Part shown: positions 32,708-40,978 of the stretch, piece by piece
How the letters are laid out: each line of letters opens with the position of its first letter
Position numbering within the stretch: the first letter of the stretch is position 1
DNA from: Bacteroidota bacterium
Lineage (GTDB): Bacteria; Bacteroidota; Bacteroidia; Chitinophagales; Saprospiraceae
DNA length: 43,372 nt
Assembly (NCBI GenBank): GCA_963169455.1
Contig: CAUJDW010000001.1
Coordinates: forward strand, 1 to 43,372
Direction: 5' to 3'
Notes under the pieces: model-generated
The model's database searches: none
The model's input: only the letters and a program-made list of their open reading frames with translations
What the model was told of the DNA's origin: nothing
Position numbers and translations under genes: made by a program

Positions 32708-32727
32708 CCCACGACTTAAGTCGTGGG
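32708..32727. repeat. Palindrome CCCACGACTTAAGTCGTGGG
   Basis: A perfect 20-bp palindrome, a variant of the family at 22950 and 29049-29109 (TTAA instead of TTCA in the middle). It joins the 8-bp and 7-bp arrays. Confidence 0.85.
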
Positions 32728-32782
32728 CTATGGGCTATGGGCTATGGGCTATGGGCTATGGGCTATGGGCTATGTGGGCTAT
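32725..32782. repeat. 7-bp tandem array GGGCTAT
   Basis: Seven perfect copies of GGGCTAT, a GT insert, and an eighth copy. The array starts in the right arm of the palindrome and ends 8 bp before the GH18 stop codon. Confidence 0.9.
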
Positions 32783-32789
32783 GAAGCCC

Positions 32790-33989
32790 CTACCTCCGCA
32801 CTACCCTATACGTCTGGCTGCCGTGCGCTCCGGCTACCTGCAGCAGATATATGCCCGGCGCCAGGAAGGCCGTATTGAGCCAATGCAGGTTTCCGGCTTG
32901 CAGGCCGGACTGCATGACAAGGCGCCCGTCCGGAGCCAGGAGGCGCAAAGTCAGGGGTGTGTCCGCCCGGCTTTCGATGGCCAGAGATTCCCCGAACGGG
33001 TTGGGATAGACGTGGGCCAGGGGCGACTGCTCATTAGCCTCATAAACCGGCGTGGCGTGAACCACCTCATCGATGGCATTGAGCAGCGACAACTCATTAT
33101 AGGCGTCCTGGCCCAGTTCCCAGATCATGATGCCGCTCACTTCGCTCAGGGCAAGTTCGGTTTTCTGTTGTATGGTGGGAATGCCGTTGTAGAATTTCTG
33201 GCCTACCTGGTCGACAAAGGCATTGGCCGGATTCTGGGTGACAATGGTGCGGTAGGTAAAGGAAGAAACCGGCGAAGTGGAAAAATCGTACCCGTAAAAG
33301 GGAACCCCAAGGGTCAGTTTTTCCGAAGGAACGCCCTGTGCCCGCCAGTAATTGATGGCGTTGACGGCGAAGTAATAGGGCGAATGCGGGCCGGGGCTGT
33401 TGGGCGCCCAGGGGCCGGTGAGGTCATACACCATCATGTTGACCCAGTCGTAGGCCGCCAGCGCTTCATCCGTGATCTGGGGGTAGCGGTGGGTGCCGGG
33501 CAGGGCCGCGGTAAGCAAAAGCCCATGGGCGTCCATCGAGTCGCGCAACTCCAGCACGAAAGGGCTGTACAGGCTGTTCACATGGCCCCACTCCAGGTCG
33601 AAGTCCACCCCGTCCAGCCCGTGGGCCAACACGTACTCCACGATATTGTGGATATAAATGGCCCGTTTGTTGGGCTGCATCCAGTAGTTCCAGGCATCTT
33701 CCCACTCGTCAGTGAGGGCGCCGCCGGCCAGGGATATCATTACCGTGAGGTTGTGCTGCTTGGCCAGCTGCACGACAGGGCCGATATCCTGCCCTCCGAC
33801 ATCGAGCTGCCCCGCCAGATCGGGGTTGGCAAAAGCAATGTTGAGATGCGTCAACTGGCTGAAGTTGATCTGGTTGGCATAACTGAAACGGTAGTAGGGC
33901 AGGTAGCCCACTACTTTGAAATCCTCCTGCGCCGGCAAAGAGGCGGATAACAGAGGGATCAGGCAGAGCAGGAGCAGGAACCTGGGCAT
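32790..33989 (-). CDS. Secreted GH18 (chitinase-type) glycoside hydrolase with T9SS sorting domain
   Basis: The 399 residues start with a signal peptide (MPRFLLLLCLIPLLSASLPAQ). The GH18 barrel begins with VVGYLPYY and carries the DxxDxDxE motif as DGVDFDLE (Asp126, Asp129, Asp131, Glu133 the acid). MISLAGG, VNMMVYDL, LGVPFYGYDF and GIMIWELGQD are the usual barrel strands. The C-terminal 75 residues (LAHVYPNPFGESLAIES and on) are a type IX sorting domain. I chose the ATG at 33989 because it starts the signal peptide. It probably acts outside the cell on chitin or related N-acetylglucosamine polymers; GH18 also includes inactive lectin-like members, but the acid is present here. Confidence 0.92.
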   Translation of the reverse strand: MPRFLLLLCLIPLLSASLPAQEDFKVVGYLPYYRFSYANQINFSQLTHLNIAFANPDLAGQLDVGGQDIGPVVQLAKQHNLTVMISLAGGALTDEWEDAWNYWMQPNKRAIYIHNIVEYVLAHGLDGVDFDLEWGHVNSLYSPFVLELRDSMDAHGLLLTAALPGTHRYPQITDEALAAYDWVNMMVYDLTGPWAPNSPGPHSPYYFAVNAINYWRAQGVPSEKLTLGVPFYGYDFSTSPVSSFTYRTIVTQNPANAFVDQVGQKFYNGIPTIQQKTELALSEVSGIMIWELGQDAYNELSLLNAIDEVVHATPVYEANEQSPLAHVYPNPFGESLAIESRADTPLTLRLLAPDGRLVMQSGLQAGNLHWLNTAFLAPGIYLLQVAGAHGSQTYRVVRR

Positions 33990-34127
33990 GAGCGGAGGGT
34001 TTAGGGTTTGTGTATCCTGGTTTTTACCGGCAGGGCGCAGCGAGGACAAGCCTGAGTTCCCGGAAACCAGAAACTCAGAAACTCCAGGAATTCCGGCTCC
34101 CGCCCGGCCTCCAAACATGCTTTAAGC

Positions 34128-35120
34128 CTACAATCCATCCTTTTCAATTTCCAGGATGGCGGCCACGTGGGCATCGGCGATTTTCTGGCGGACTTCCGGT
34201 TTCATCAGTTCGGCGGCTTCCCGTTTGTTATTGTAGAAGCCGTTTTCGGTAAGCACCGAAGGCATTTTCGTTTTCCGCAGCACGTAGAACTGCCCATCGG
34301 GGCGGGATTTGAGGTGGCGGTTGGCAAAGCCCGTTTTTTCGATGAGGTGTTTCTGGAAGATGCCGGCGATCTTCTGGCCGGTTTTACTGCCGTGGAAGAA
34401 CCAGGTTTCGATGCCGCTGATGCTGTCCGGAGCCCAGTCGTTGGCGCTGCGGGCAGGAGCAGCATTGGCATGGATGGAAACGAAAATCTTAGGCAAATCG
34501 GAATTCTTGGCATTGGCCCGCTCGACGCGGCCCTGCAGGAAGTCGTCGATATCCACTTCGGGCACAGTGATAAAGTATTGAACCCCTTTCTCATCCAGCT
34601 GCTTTTTCATGCGGGCCACGATATCGCGGTTGAATTCGTATTCTAAGAACTGGGTGCTGCCATCATCGAACACCGGCGAGCGCTTGCCCGGCGTCTGTTT
34701 GCCATGGCCATTATCCAGGCACCAGAGGTAGCGGCCTTTGGGTGCTGCAACCGGAGGTTTCGGCGCCTCGGGCTTCGGTTCAGGTTTCGGTTGCTCTGCA
34801 GCCGGTTTCTCCGGCTCGGGCTGCGGCTCCGGTTTGGGCTGCGGCCTCGGATCGGGAGTGACTACGGCCGGGCCTTCATTTATGGGCGGCGGGCTGAAAA
34901 TATCTTCGTCAAAACCTTCATCGATCTGGTTTGGAGGAATGAGGACATGATCCATCTCATCGGCAATGACAATGATGGTGTCGGGCCTGATTTCCGATCC
35001 GTCCTGAGGTAATTCCTTGTCGAGTTCAGGGTCTCTCGCCGGTTTCGGCCTTTTAGCCCCGCCTCCGCCAAAAAGGCTGGAGAACAAGCTTCGGATAGCT
35101 TCGATTATTTTTGAGAACAT
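34128..35120 (-). CDS. N-acetylmuramoyl-L-alanine amidase (Amidase_3) with Pro-rich linker
   Basis: It cleaves the bond between muramic acid and the stem peptide of peptidoglycan. The 330 residues have an amphipathic N-terminus, an acidic region, then a linker rich in PEPKPEP (about 90-125). The zinc amidase domain has His139 in LDNGHGK, Glu162 in EYEFNRD, His217 in SIHANA and Glu292 in VLTENGFYNN. No signal peptide is seen, which is unusual for a cell-wall amidase. The -7 box TATATTTG lies at 35200-35193, with TTG 20 nt further up at 35221-35223. It may be a lysis or particle-associated enzyme, or exported by an unusual route. Confidence 0.88.
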   Translation of the reverse strand: MFSKIIEAIRSLFSSLFGGGGAKRPKPARDPELDKELPQDGSEIRPDTIIVIADEMDHVLIPPNQIDEGFDEDIFSPPPINEGPAVVTPDPRPQPKPEPQPEPEKPAAEQPKPEPKPEAPKPPVAAPKGRYLWCLDNGHGKQTPGKRSPVFDDGSTQFLEYEFNRDIVARMKKQLDEKGVQYFITVPEVDIDDFLQGRVERANAKNSDLPKIFVSIHANAAPARSANDWAPDSISGIETWFFHGSKTGQKIAGIFQKHLIEKTGFANRHLKSRPDGQFYVLRKTKMPSVLTENGFYNNKREAAELMKPEVRQKIADAHVAAILEIEKDGL

Positions 35121-35461
35121 GGGTACGGAAGATTAAGTGAGTTTGGCAATATGCCATTCTGAAGTCGCCGTCCATTCAGGCACAACTTCCATCAAATATA
35201 AATGAAGTTATGATTTATCCCAAGAATGGCAGAAAGAACCGTAGAAAACGAAATGGTTGAATGGCTGGCGGCTGAAAGGGTATTTGCTTAGCCAGAAGTT
35301 CTTTATGGAAGGCCATGCCTGAAAGAACCATACATGAGGGCGCTCCGGAATGCCCCGGATAGAAGCAATGGAGCACCAGCCCCGAAGATTTTCCGGAGCA
35401 GCCTCAGGCATACAATCATTTGCCCTGAATACTTTAAGGCTTCTGCTGCCCCGCAGGCCGC
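35121..35461. other. Gene-free stretch between amidase and signal peptidase genes
   Basis: It holds the amidase promoter at its left end. The remaining open frames (for example 67 codons at 35208-35411, minus) resemble nothing and have no leader. No stem with a T-run was found for the end of the lepB transcript. Confidence 0.4.
35193..35223 (-). promoter_or_regulatory. Bacteroidota-type promoter of the amidase gene
   Basis: On the minus strand TTG (35223-35221), 20 nt, TATATTTG (35200-35193). This fits the TTG/TAnnTTTG consensus with normal spacing. The start codon is about 73 nt downstream. Confidence 0.65.
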
Positions 35462-37072
35462 CTACTCCAGATTGCCCACCATTTTGAAAATGCGCTTCCA
35501 GTTGATGCCGTTCCGGATGCTGCCTTCCCTGGTGGAGAACCAGATAATAACCGGTTTGCCGACGATGTGGTCTTCCGGAACGAAGCCCCAGACCCGGGCG
35601 TCTTCGGAATTGTGGCGGTTATCCCCCATCATCCAGTAGTAATCCTGTTTGAAGGTGTATTCATCCGTTTCCTGCCCGTTGATGAAAACCTTGCCGTTGC
35701 GCACGGAGAGTTCATTGCCTTCGTAGGCGCTGATGATGCGGCGGTAGAGGGCTATGTTTTCCGGGCTGACCTTCACCGTGGCGCCTTTTTCCGGCACGTA
35801 GATGGGCCCGAAGTTGTCCACCGTCCATCCCGGGAAGTTTTCGGGGTCGTGCGGGAAGAGCTTGCCGGGCTTGTTATCCAGTTGTCCCATATCGATAGGT
35901 TCGATCTGGATATTGGGGTCCATGGCTTGTACTTTGTTTTTCTGTTCATCCGACAACACGATGACAAAGGCGTTGGGGCCCTGCTGAAGGATGATATCTT
36001 CTCTGGAAATACCCCAGTTACTGAAATTGCTGGTGTTGATAGGCCCTTCGGGGAAAGTCACGGTGTACATGTACTGCAGATGCAGGGGGTTCTTTCCGGG
36101 CTGGCCATTGATATACACCTGCCTGTTGCGGATTTCCAGGCTGTCGCCGGGTATAGCGATGCAGCGCTTGATGTAGTGGTCTTTTTTATCCATAGGCCGG
36201 GTCACCAGCTTTTTGGCCCCCGATTCGATCTGTTTGGCCATGAGGGGCGGCACTGCGCCCCGGCGGTAGTCGTAGATCGTCCAGGTGCGGCCGGGGAAGA
36301 CGTAAACGCTGTCGCCCTCCGGGAAGTTGAACACCACGGGGTCGTTGCGGCCGATGGTTTGCAGGGCCGGCAGCCGGTAGTATTTGAGCTTGGGTTTTTC
36401 CAGGTACGACTCGATGTTCAGGCCGGGAATGCGGTTGTGCAGCAGCGGCACCATGGCGATGGTCTCCGGCATGCGGATGCCGTAATGCGCCTTGCTGACG
36501 AAGAGGAAGTCGCCCACGAGCAAGGAGCCTTCCATCGAGCTGGTGGGGATCACGTAGGCCTCGATGAGGAACATGCGAATGAAAGCCGCGGCAAAAACAG
36601 CGAAAATGACTGCTTCCGCCCATTCCCTGGTTGCGGATTTTTTATAGGGGTTCTTTTCCAGCAGTTTCTGCAACTGCCGGGCATTGTTCTTTTCCTTTGC
36701 TTCCTGGATCTGGGCCCTGTATTCCCGCTCCATGACAAGGGTGGGGCCGCCGTAGGTTTCTTCCTCCCTGAAGGCCAGATAGGCGAAATAAAAAGGCGCG
36801 AACAGCACGGCCAGGGCGCTGTGCCAGAAGCTGTACTTCCCGAAGGAGCGCGCCATATCGACGGCCATGCCGGCATAGATGAAAATATTGACGATGGGGA
36901 ACAGCAGCCAGGCGGCATGCCAGGGGCTGCGCCCGATCAGGCGGCACCATTCCGCGAAGTTGAGCCCGGGAACCAGCCCCTTCCAGCCGGGCTGGCCGGT
37001 TTTGGGGAACAGAAAATAAAGGCTGATGCTGAGAATGATGTAGAGAACGAGAAGGAAAGTCCAGAATCCCAT
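35462..37072 (-). CDS. lepB: Signal peptidase I, long Bacteroidota form
   Basis: It removes signal peptides from exported proteins. The 536 residues are about twice the usual length. Residues 1-105 hold extra membrane helices (FLLVLYIILSISLYFLF, SPWHAAWLLFPIVNIFIYAG, HSALAVLFAPFYFAYL) not found in E. coli LepB. The helix before the active site is AEAVIFAVFAAAFIRMFLIE. The catalytic Ser179 lies in IPTSSMEGSLLVGD and the general base Lys302 in DHYIKRCIAIPGD. The late box MMGDNRHNSEDARVWG is intact. A large insertion of about 100 residues separates the lysine box from that box. The -7 box TATCTTTG lies 44 nt upstream. Confidence 0.93.
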   Translation of the reverse strand: MGFWTFLLVLYIILSISLYFLFPKTGQPGWKGLVPGLNFAEWCRLIGRSPWHAAWLLFPIVNIFIYAGMAVDMARSFGKYSFWHSALAVLFAPFYFAYLAFREEETYGGPTLVMEREYRAQIQEAKEKNNARQLQKLLEKNPYKKSATREWAEAVIFAVFAAAFIRMFLIEAYVIPTSSMEGSLLVGDFLFVSKAHYGIRMPETIAMVPLLHNRIPGLNIESYLEKPKLKYYRLPALQTIGRNDPVVFNFPEGDSVYVFPGRTWTIYDYRRGAVPPLMAKQIESGAKKLVTRPMDKKDHYIKRCIAIPGDSLEIRNRQVYINGQPGKNPLHLQYMYTVTFPEGPINTSNFSNWGISREDIILQQGPNAFVIVLSDEQKNKVQAMDPNIQIEPIDMGQLDNKPGKLFPHDPENFPGWTVDNFGPIYVPEKGATVKVSPENIALYRRIISAYEGNELSVRNGKVFINGQETDEYTFKQDYYWMMGDNRHNSEDARVWGFVPEDHIVGKPVIIWFSTREGSIRNGINWKRIFKMVGNLE

Positions 37073-37115
37073 TGGAAAAGTAGCTATCGGGTTGATGGTT
37101 AGATTTTATGACCTG

Positions 37116-37123
37116 CAAAGATA
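37116..37123 (-). promoter_or_regulatory. -7 promoter box TATCTTTG of lepB
   Basis: A perfect TAnnTTTG on the minus strand, 43 nt before the lepB ATG at 37072. No clear -33 TTG is seen. Confidence 0.55.
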
Positions 37124-37237
37124 AACGAAAATGTGGGGATGGAGGTATGAATGGGAAAGTAAGAATGGATGAAGGGATGCTTTTGGCCCTCAAACCAGCC
37201 CAGCTTGGCGGCCAATGCAGATCCGGCAGGGGCTGTT

Positions 37238-37375
37238 TCAGGGAATATCCCGCACCAGCCGGATATTATCGGTATATACCCCGCCCTTTCTTTCCAGGTG
37301 GAATACGATGCCTTTAATACCGGCCAGGTTGGCAGCGCCCTGAAAGGCATTGAGTGGAATAGAGGCCTGCCGCCA
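37238..37375 (-). pseudogene. C-terminal remnant of a secreted carbohydrate-binding or glycoside hydrolase protein
   Basis: On the minus strand 45 codons from 37375 to a TGA at 37240 read WRQASIPLNAF, GAANLAGIKGIVFHLER and VYTDNIRLVRDIP. This resembles the last strands of a galactose-binding-like (CBM) domain, in which a TDNIRL-type strand ends the fold. No start codon or upstream part is present. The frame is cut off where the inverted-repeat element at 37390-37536 begins. Confidence 0.5.
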
Positions 37376-37389
37376 ATGCTGCCGGCACC

Positions 37390-37536
37390 AGTGCTGTCGG
37401 CACTAAATACCGGGATATCAAATGGACTCTTTTGCCGCCATACTGCGTTGTTCGTCGCTCACATAGTCCCGCTATGCTCGCTCCTCGCGCCTTATAGCTT
37501 CATTTTTATAACCCGTTACTTAATGCCGACAGCACT
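37390..37536. mobile_element. 147-bp MITE-like element, copy A
   Basis: The ends AGTGCTGTCGGCACTAA (37390-37406) and its inverted partner (37520-37536) match at 16 of 17 bases, and the pairing continues imperfectly for about 20 bp more. The interior 37424-37493 matches 43182-43251 of the element at the window end at roughly four of five positions in the same orientation. No transposase is inside. Its right end overlaps the stop codon of the regulator at 37535. Confidence 0.65.
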
Positions 37537-40459
37537 AGACCTTCATAATAAAATCCACCAGGTTATCATCCGAGTCCAGTTCCAGTTTTTTGCGGAGCCG
37601 GTAGCGGCTGATCTCGACACCCCGGACCGAGATGTTCATCAGCGGAGCGATCTCTTTGGTGGAGAGGTTCATGCGCAGGTAGGCGCAAAGCTTCTGGTCT
37701 TTTGGCGTCAGCGCCGGATATTGTTCGCGCAGGCGTTTGAGGAAGTTTTCGTGCACCTGGTCGAAATGGACTTCAAACTGGCCCCAGTTGTTGTCGTGCC
37801 GGATATCCTCATCGATGGTTTTGATCAGCTGGCGGATCTTGCGTTGGTTTTCGGCCGCCGCATTGCCAAGCAATTTATTCAGGTCGTTCTTGATTTTGAG
37901 GAGCATTTCCCCCTTTTGCACCAGGTGCATGGTTGCCGAAGCCAGTTGGCTGTTCTTATGGTTGATATCAGCCCGCAGCTTTTCGTTGCGCAGCTCGACA
38001 ATCTCGGCTTCCGATTTTTCAACTTCCTGGCGGAACTCCGCTTCTTTTTCCTGTATCGTCCGGGCCTGCTCCTCTTCCAGAATGGCCTTTTCCCTGGCCA
38101 GGCGCTGCCGGTTGAACCATGCCAGGCCCAGGATGGCTGCAGCCCCCATCAGCAAATAGGCGATCTTGGCCAGAGCCGTAGCGTACCAGGGGGGGGTGAT
38201 AACAAAAGCATAAGCCGCCGGAGCACTGATCTGGCCGAATGCGTTCCGGGCTTCCACCCGGAAGGTATAGTCGCCGTAAGGAAGGTTAGTGTACTCTTTC
38301 TCAGCCTGATGCCCCCAGTCAGACCAACTATTCTCAAAGCCATCCAGCTGGTAGCGGTATTGGATGTGCTTGAGTTCCATGTAGAAGGGCGCCGAGAAGG
38401 AAAAGCGAAAAGCATTGACTGCGCTGGGAAAAACCTGGGGCCGCTTCTGAACCTCTGGCACAGCCTGGCCCGAAAGGCCGCCGGCCCACATCAGGGAGTC
38501 CTGCCCTTTCGTACTCCACACGCTGCGGAGCAGCGCCTGAAAGGGCAGCCGCTCCTCCCCGCTGCTGGAGGGGTTGTAATGAATGAACCCTTTTTCTGTA
38601 GCGATGAAAACATTGTGCAAGTCGGGGGCGTAAACGTGCTCAAAACCATCGACCAGCACATCCTGTATCTGGTTGAAGTACAATTTTTCAACCTGGTTAA
38701 ACACCCCTTTCTCCTGGATTTTCAAAACGCCGAACTCCTCATCGATCGAAAACCAGATATTGCCGGCTTCGTCCTCCAACAGCCGGTGGATATTGCGGCC
38801 GTCCCCGAATATCCGGCTGAATTCTTCATGTTTCTGAAACCGGCCATTGGCCTTGTCAAACGCGTAAATGCCTAAGGGGGTGGTAAAAACCAGTTCCCCC
38901 CTGAGTTTGGCCACATTGATAAACAGCCCGGTGGGCAGCCCCTGCCGGGAGTTGAAAAAGTCAACCTCGGCTATTGCCCGGTTTTCCAGGTCCAGGCGGA
39001 TTCTGTACAGGCCTTTATAGGCATGCGAAACCCAAATATAGCCTTCATTGTCCTGTTCGATGACGCGGGCCGATTCATCGAAGCCTTCGAGTTTTTTAAG
39101 AAATTTCCATCCCGGCTTCGGGCCAGGCTGCCGTTCGTATAACAAAAGCCCCGAATAGGCCCCTTCGATGGCCAGGCCCGGGGCTTTTTCCAGTTCCAGG
39201 AATTTCCAGGCGCCTTTAATACCCGAAAGCTGGATAGCCTGATTATCCTGAATAAGGAATGCTCCTTCGTGATGGCCCATCATCAGGTTTCCGTCGAGTT
39301 TGTTCAGGCACCAGGCCTGCCCCTTGGTGTTTTCCACCTGGCTGAAACTTTCCGGGGCGAAGGGGTTCCAGGGGGCATTCCAGTTGAGGCGGTACAATCC
39401 CTGGTTGGTGCCGAGGTACAAGTTGCCATCGTGTACAATAGATGTGTAACCCGTACCTTCAACACCCGTTTTGGATCGGATTATGCTGAAAGGGGAACTG
39501 ATCTCCACATAGTCGATCCCATTGTCCAGGGCAAGCCACAAATTGTGGAGCTGATCCTCGAAAATACAAAGCACGGTATTGTTCTGGAGCCCGCTGGCTT
39601 TATTCAGGTGCATCAAAGGTTCGCCCTGCCGGTTGATAATCAATAAACCATTTTGAGTAGTGCCGATGGCGTAGCGGCCATCCGTGAGTGGGTATGCGCA
39701 GTAAGTGCGGTATTCCATCAGGAAGTTGGACGCCTTCACTTTCCAGGGCCGAATGCCGGTGGCATCCATCAGGAAAAGCCCTTCTGATACGGACACCAAC
39801 AGGCGCTGGCTTTGCTCAAAGGGCAGAATGGCGGCAATGCCCTTGTTTTTAAAGGTCTCTCCCTGGGGGACGAGTTGGAACCTCCTCCCATCCCATTGCA
39901 ACAACCCTTCCTGTGAATCCAGGACAAAGAGTTCCCCGCCTGATTCAAAATAATATTCAAACCGGCCGGCCGGAGCAATGGCTTCCATTTGGCCATCAGC
40001 CAGGCGGAAAATGACCTTCTGAGCACAGAAAAACACCCCGTCCTCACGGGGAAATATCTTCCAGACATCTTCAAAACTGCGATAGGCTTCCGGCGCCTGC
40101 CCGGCCAGGGAGGTGTAGGTTATATAACCTGCGGCATCGGATTCCAGAAAGCCCATTTCATCCTGCCCGCCAACATACAAGCGCCCGTCTTTCCCGAAAG
40201 CCAGTGAGCGGGCTATAGTCCGGTTGGGCAGTGGAAATGCCCGCCAGGTCGTTCCATCAAATTCCAGTACGCCTTTATTATTCCCGAAATACATAATGCC
40301 CCCCTCGCCCTGCACGGCCGCCCAGGTCTGAGTGCCGGCCCGGTAATCGGATTTTTCGAAATTGATGATGGAAGGGTATCCCACCGGGTGGTATTGGGCA
40401 GGCAGTGCCTGAACGAGTAGAAAAAACAGGAAAACGCTCTGGGCAAATCGATTCATCAT
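37535..40459 (-). CDS. Triple-tyrosine membrane regulator with beta-propeller sensor and LuxR-type HTH
   Basis: The 974 residues have a signal peptide (1-22), then a periplasmic propeller of Reg_prop-type repeats (YFGNNKGVLEFDGTTW, NLYLGTNQGLYRLNW, GNIWFSIDEEFGVLKI). A Y_Y_Y domain follows (about 680-750; YRYQLDGFENSWSDWG, YTFRVEARNAFG), then one transmembrane helix (about 760-782), a long coiled coil (785-830) and a C-terminal LuxR-like helix-turn-helix (about 917-970; LTPKDQKLCAYLRMNLSTKE, ISVRGVEISRYRLRKKL). It lacks kinase and receiver domains, so it probably passes an outside signal straight to DNA. Its place beside carbohydrate-active genes suggests glycan sensing, by inference. MM at the start leaves the exact ATG open by one codon. 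Confidence 0.88.
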   Translation of the reverse strand: MMNRFAQSVFLFFLLVQALPAQYHPVGYPSIINFEKSDYRAGTQTWAAVQGEGGIMYFGNNKGVLEFDGTTWRAFPLPNRTIARSLAFGKDGRLYVGGQDEMGFLESDAAGYITYTSLAGQAPEAYRSFEDVWKIFPREDGVFFCAQKVIFRLADGQMEAIAPAGRFEYYFESGGELFVLDSQEGLLQWDGRRFQLVPQGETFKNKGIAAILPFEQSQRLLVSVSEGLFLMDATGIRPWKVKASNFLMEYRTYCAYPLTDGRYAIGTTQNGLLIINRQGEPLMHLNKASGLQNNTVLCIFEDQLHNLWLALDNGIDYVEISSPFSIIRSKTGVEGTGYTSIVHDGNLYLGTNQGLYRLNWNAPWNPFAPESFSQVENTKGQAWCLNKLDGNLMMGHHEGAFLIQDNQAIQLSGIKGAWKFLELEKAPGLAIEGAYSGLLLYERQPGPKPGWKFLKKLEGFDESARVIEQDNEGYIWVSHAYKGLYRIRLDLENRAIAEVDFFNSRQGLPTGLFINVAKLRGELVFTTPLGIYAFDKANGRFQKHEEFSRIFGDGRNIHRLLEDEAGNIWFSIDEEFGVLKIQEKGVFNQVEKLYFNQIQDVLVDGFEHVYAPDLHNVFIATEKGFIHYNPSSSGEERLPFQALLRSVWSTKGQDSLMWAGGLSGQAVPEVQKRPQVFPSAVNAFRFSFSAPFYMELKHIQYRYQLDGFENSWSDWGHQAEKEYTNLPYGDYTFRVEARNAFGQISAPAAYAFVITPPWYATALAKIAYLLMGAAAILGLAWFNRQRLAREKAILEEEQARTIQEKEAEFRQEVEKSEAEIVELRNEKLRADINHKNSQLASATMHLVQKGEMLLKIKNDLNKLLGNAAAENQRKIRQLIKTIDEDIRHDNNWGQFEVHFDQVHENFLKRLREQYPALTPKDQKLCAYLRMNLSTKEIAPLMNISVRGVEISRYRLRKKLELDSDDNLVDFIMKV

Positions 40460-40725
40460 GTGTAGCAGTGTCGTTGGCCGTGTGATTTAGATCTTGCTCA
40501 AATGAGAAACTCTTCTCCTTTCGAAAAAAACAATAATGTTCTATAACTGACTGAAAATAAGCAATAATAACTAAACCAAAAATTTCATCTCCAAATTTAT
40601 GATGTAGTGATGTTGTAGTCAATGCAGCTTGCGATGTAACCGTGATGTAGCTGCGGGTTATTAGTTCGAAAAATTGGCCATTAGTTTTGTTTTATTCAAG
40701 AAATCCAAACAGGAATTTGCTTCCA
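40460..40725. other. AT-rich control region with GATGTA repeats
   Basis: It lies upstream of both the regulator (minus) and the GH16 remnant (plus). GATGTA occurs at 40601, 40633 and 40644 (the last two 11 bp apart), with GATGTTGTAG at 40609. It may be a binding array for the neighbouring LuxR-type regulator. No gene was seen. Confidence 0.35.
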
Positions 40726-40936
40726 TGAAAAAAAATAGCCGAAAATCAGCGATGTGCATGCCTGCGGCCTCCCGGGCGCTGCTGCTGGGCCGTGATTAAC
40801 CGGGAAGGGAAACCTCAACGGATGGGGCAACACCGAACTGCAGCACTATGCCCCCGGCCGGAAAATGTTTACATTTTCAGCAATGGCGCCCCGGCTAAAA
40901 GCCATGGAGGTGGATTATGCCCACGTTTATCAATAG
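40726..40936 (+). pseudogene. Decayed GH16 (laminarinase-type) gene
   Basis: An ATG at 40726 starts a basic leader (MKKNSRKSAM) that ends at TAA; after a frame change, NLNGWGNTELQHYAPGR appears (from 40811) and the frame ends with AMEVDYAHVYQ and TAG at 40934. The first matches the NGWGNNELQYY region and the second the EVDYVRVYQ end of GH16 endo-1,3-beta-glucanases, with the whole catalytic middle deleted. It cannot be functional. Confidence 0.65.
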
Positions 40937-40978
40937 CAATTACTTAAACCATTTTTAATCATAGATCCTATACGCATT

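Noticed and set aside
32094-32784. Open frames on both strands through the minisatellite, with repeats like GYTGTWVH
   Set aside because: An 8-bp unit without stop codons keeps all frames open; no start signal or signal peptide is attached and the frames overlap known genes.
35208-35411. 67-codon minus-strand open frame between the amidase and lepB
   Set aside because: No recognisable family, promoter or leader, and low-complexity aromatic composition; treated as non-coding.
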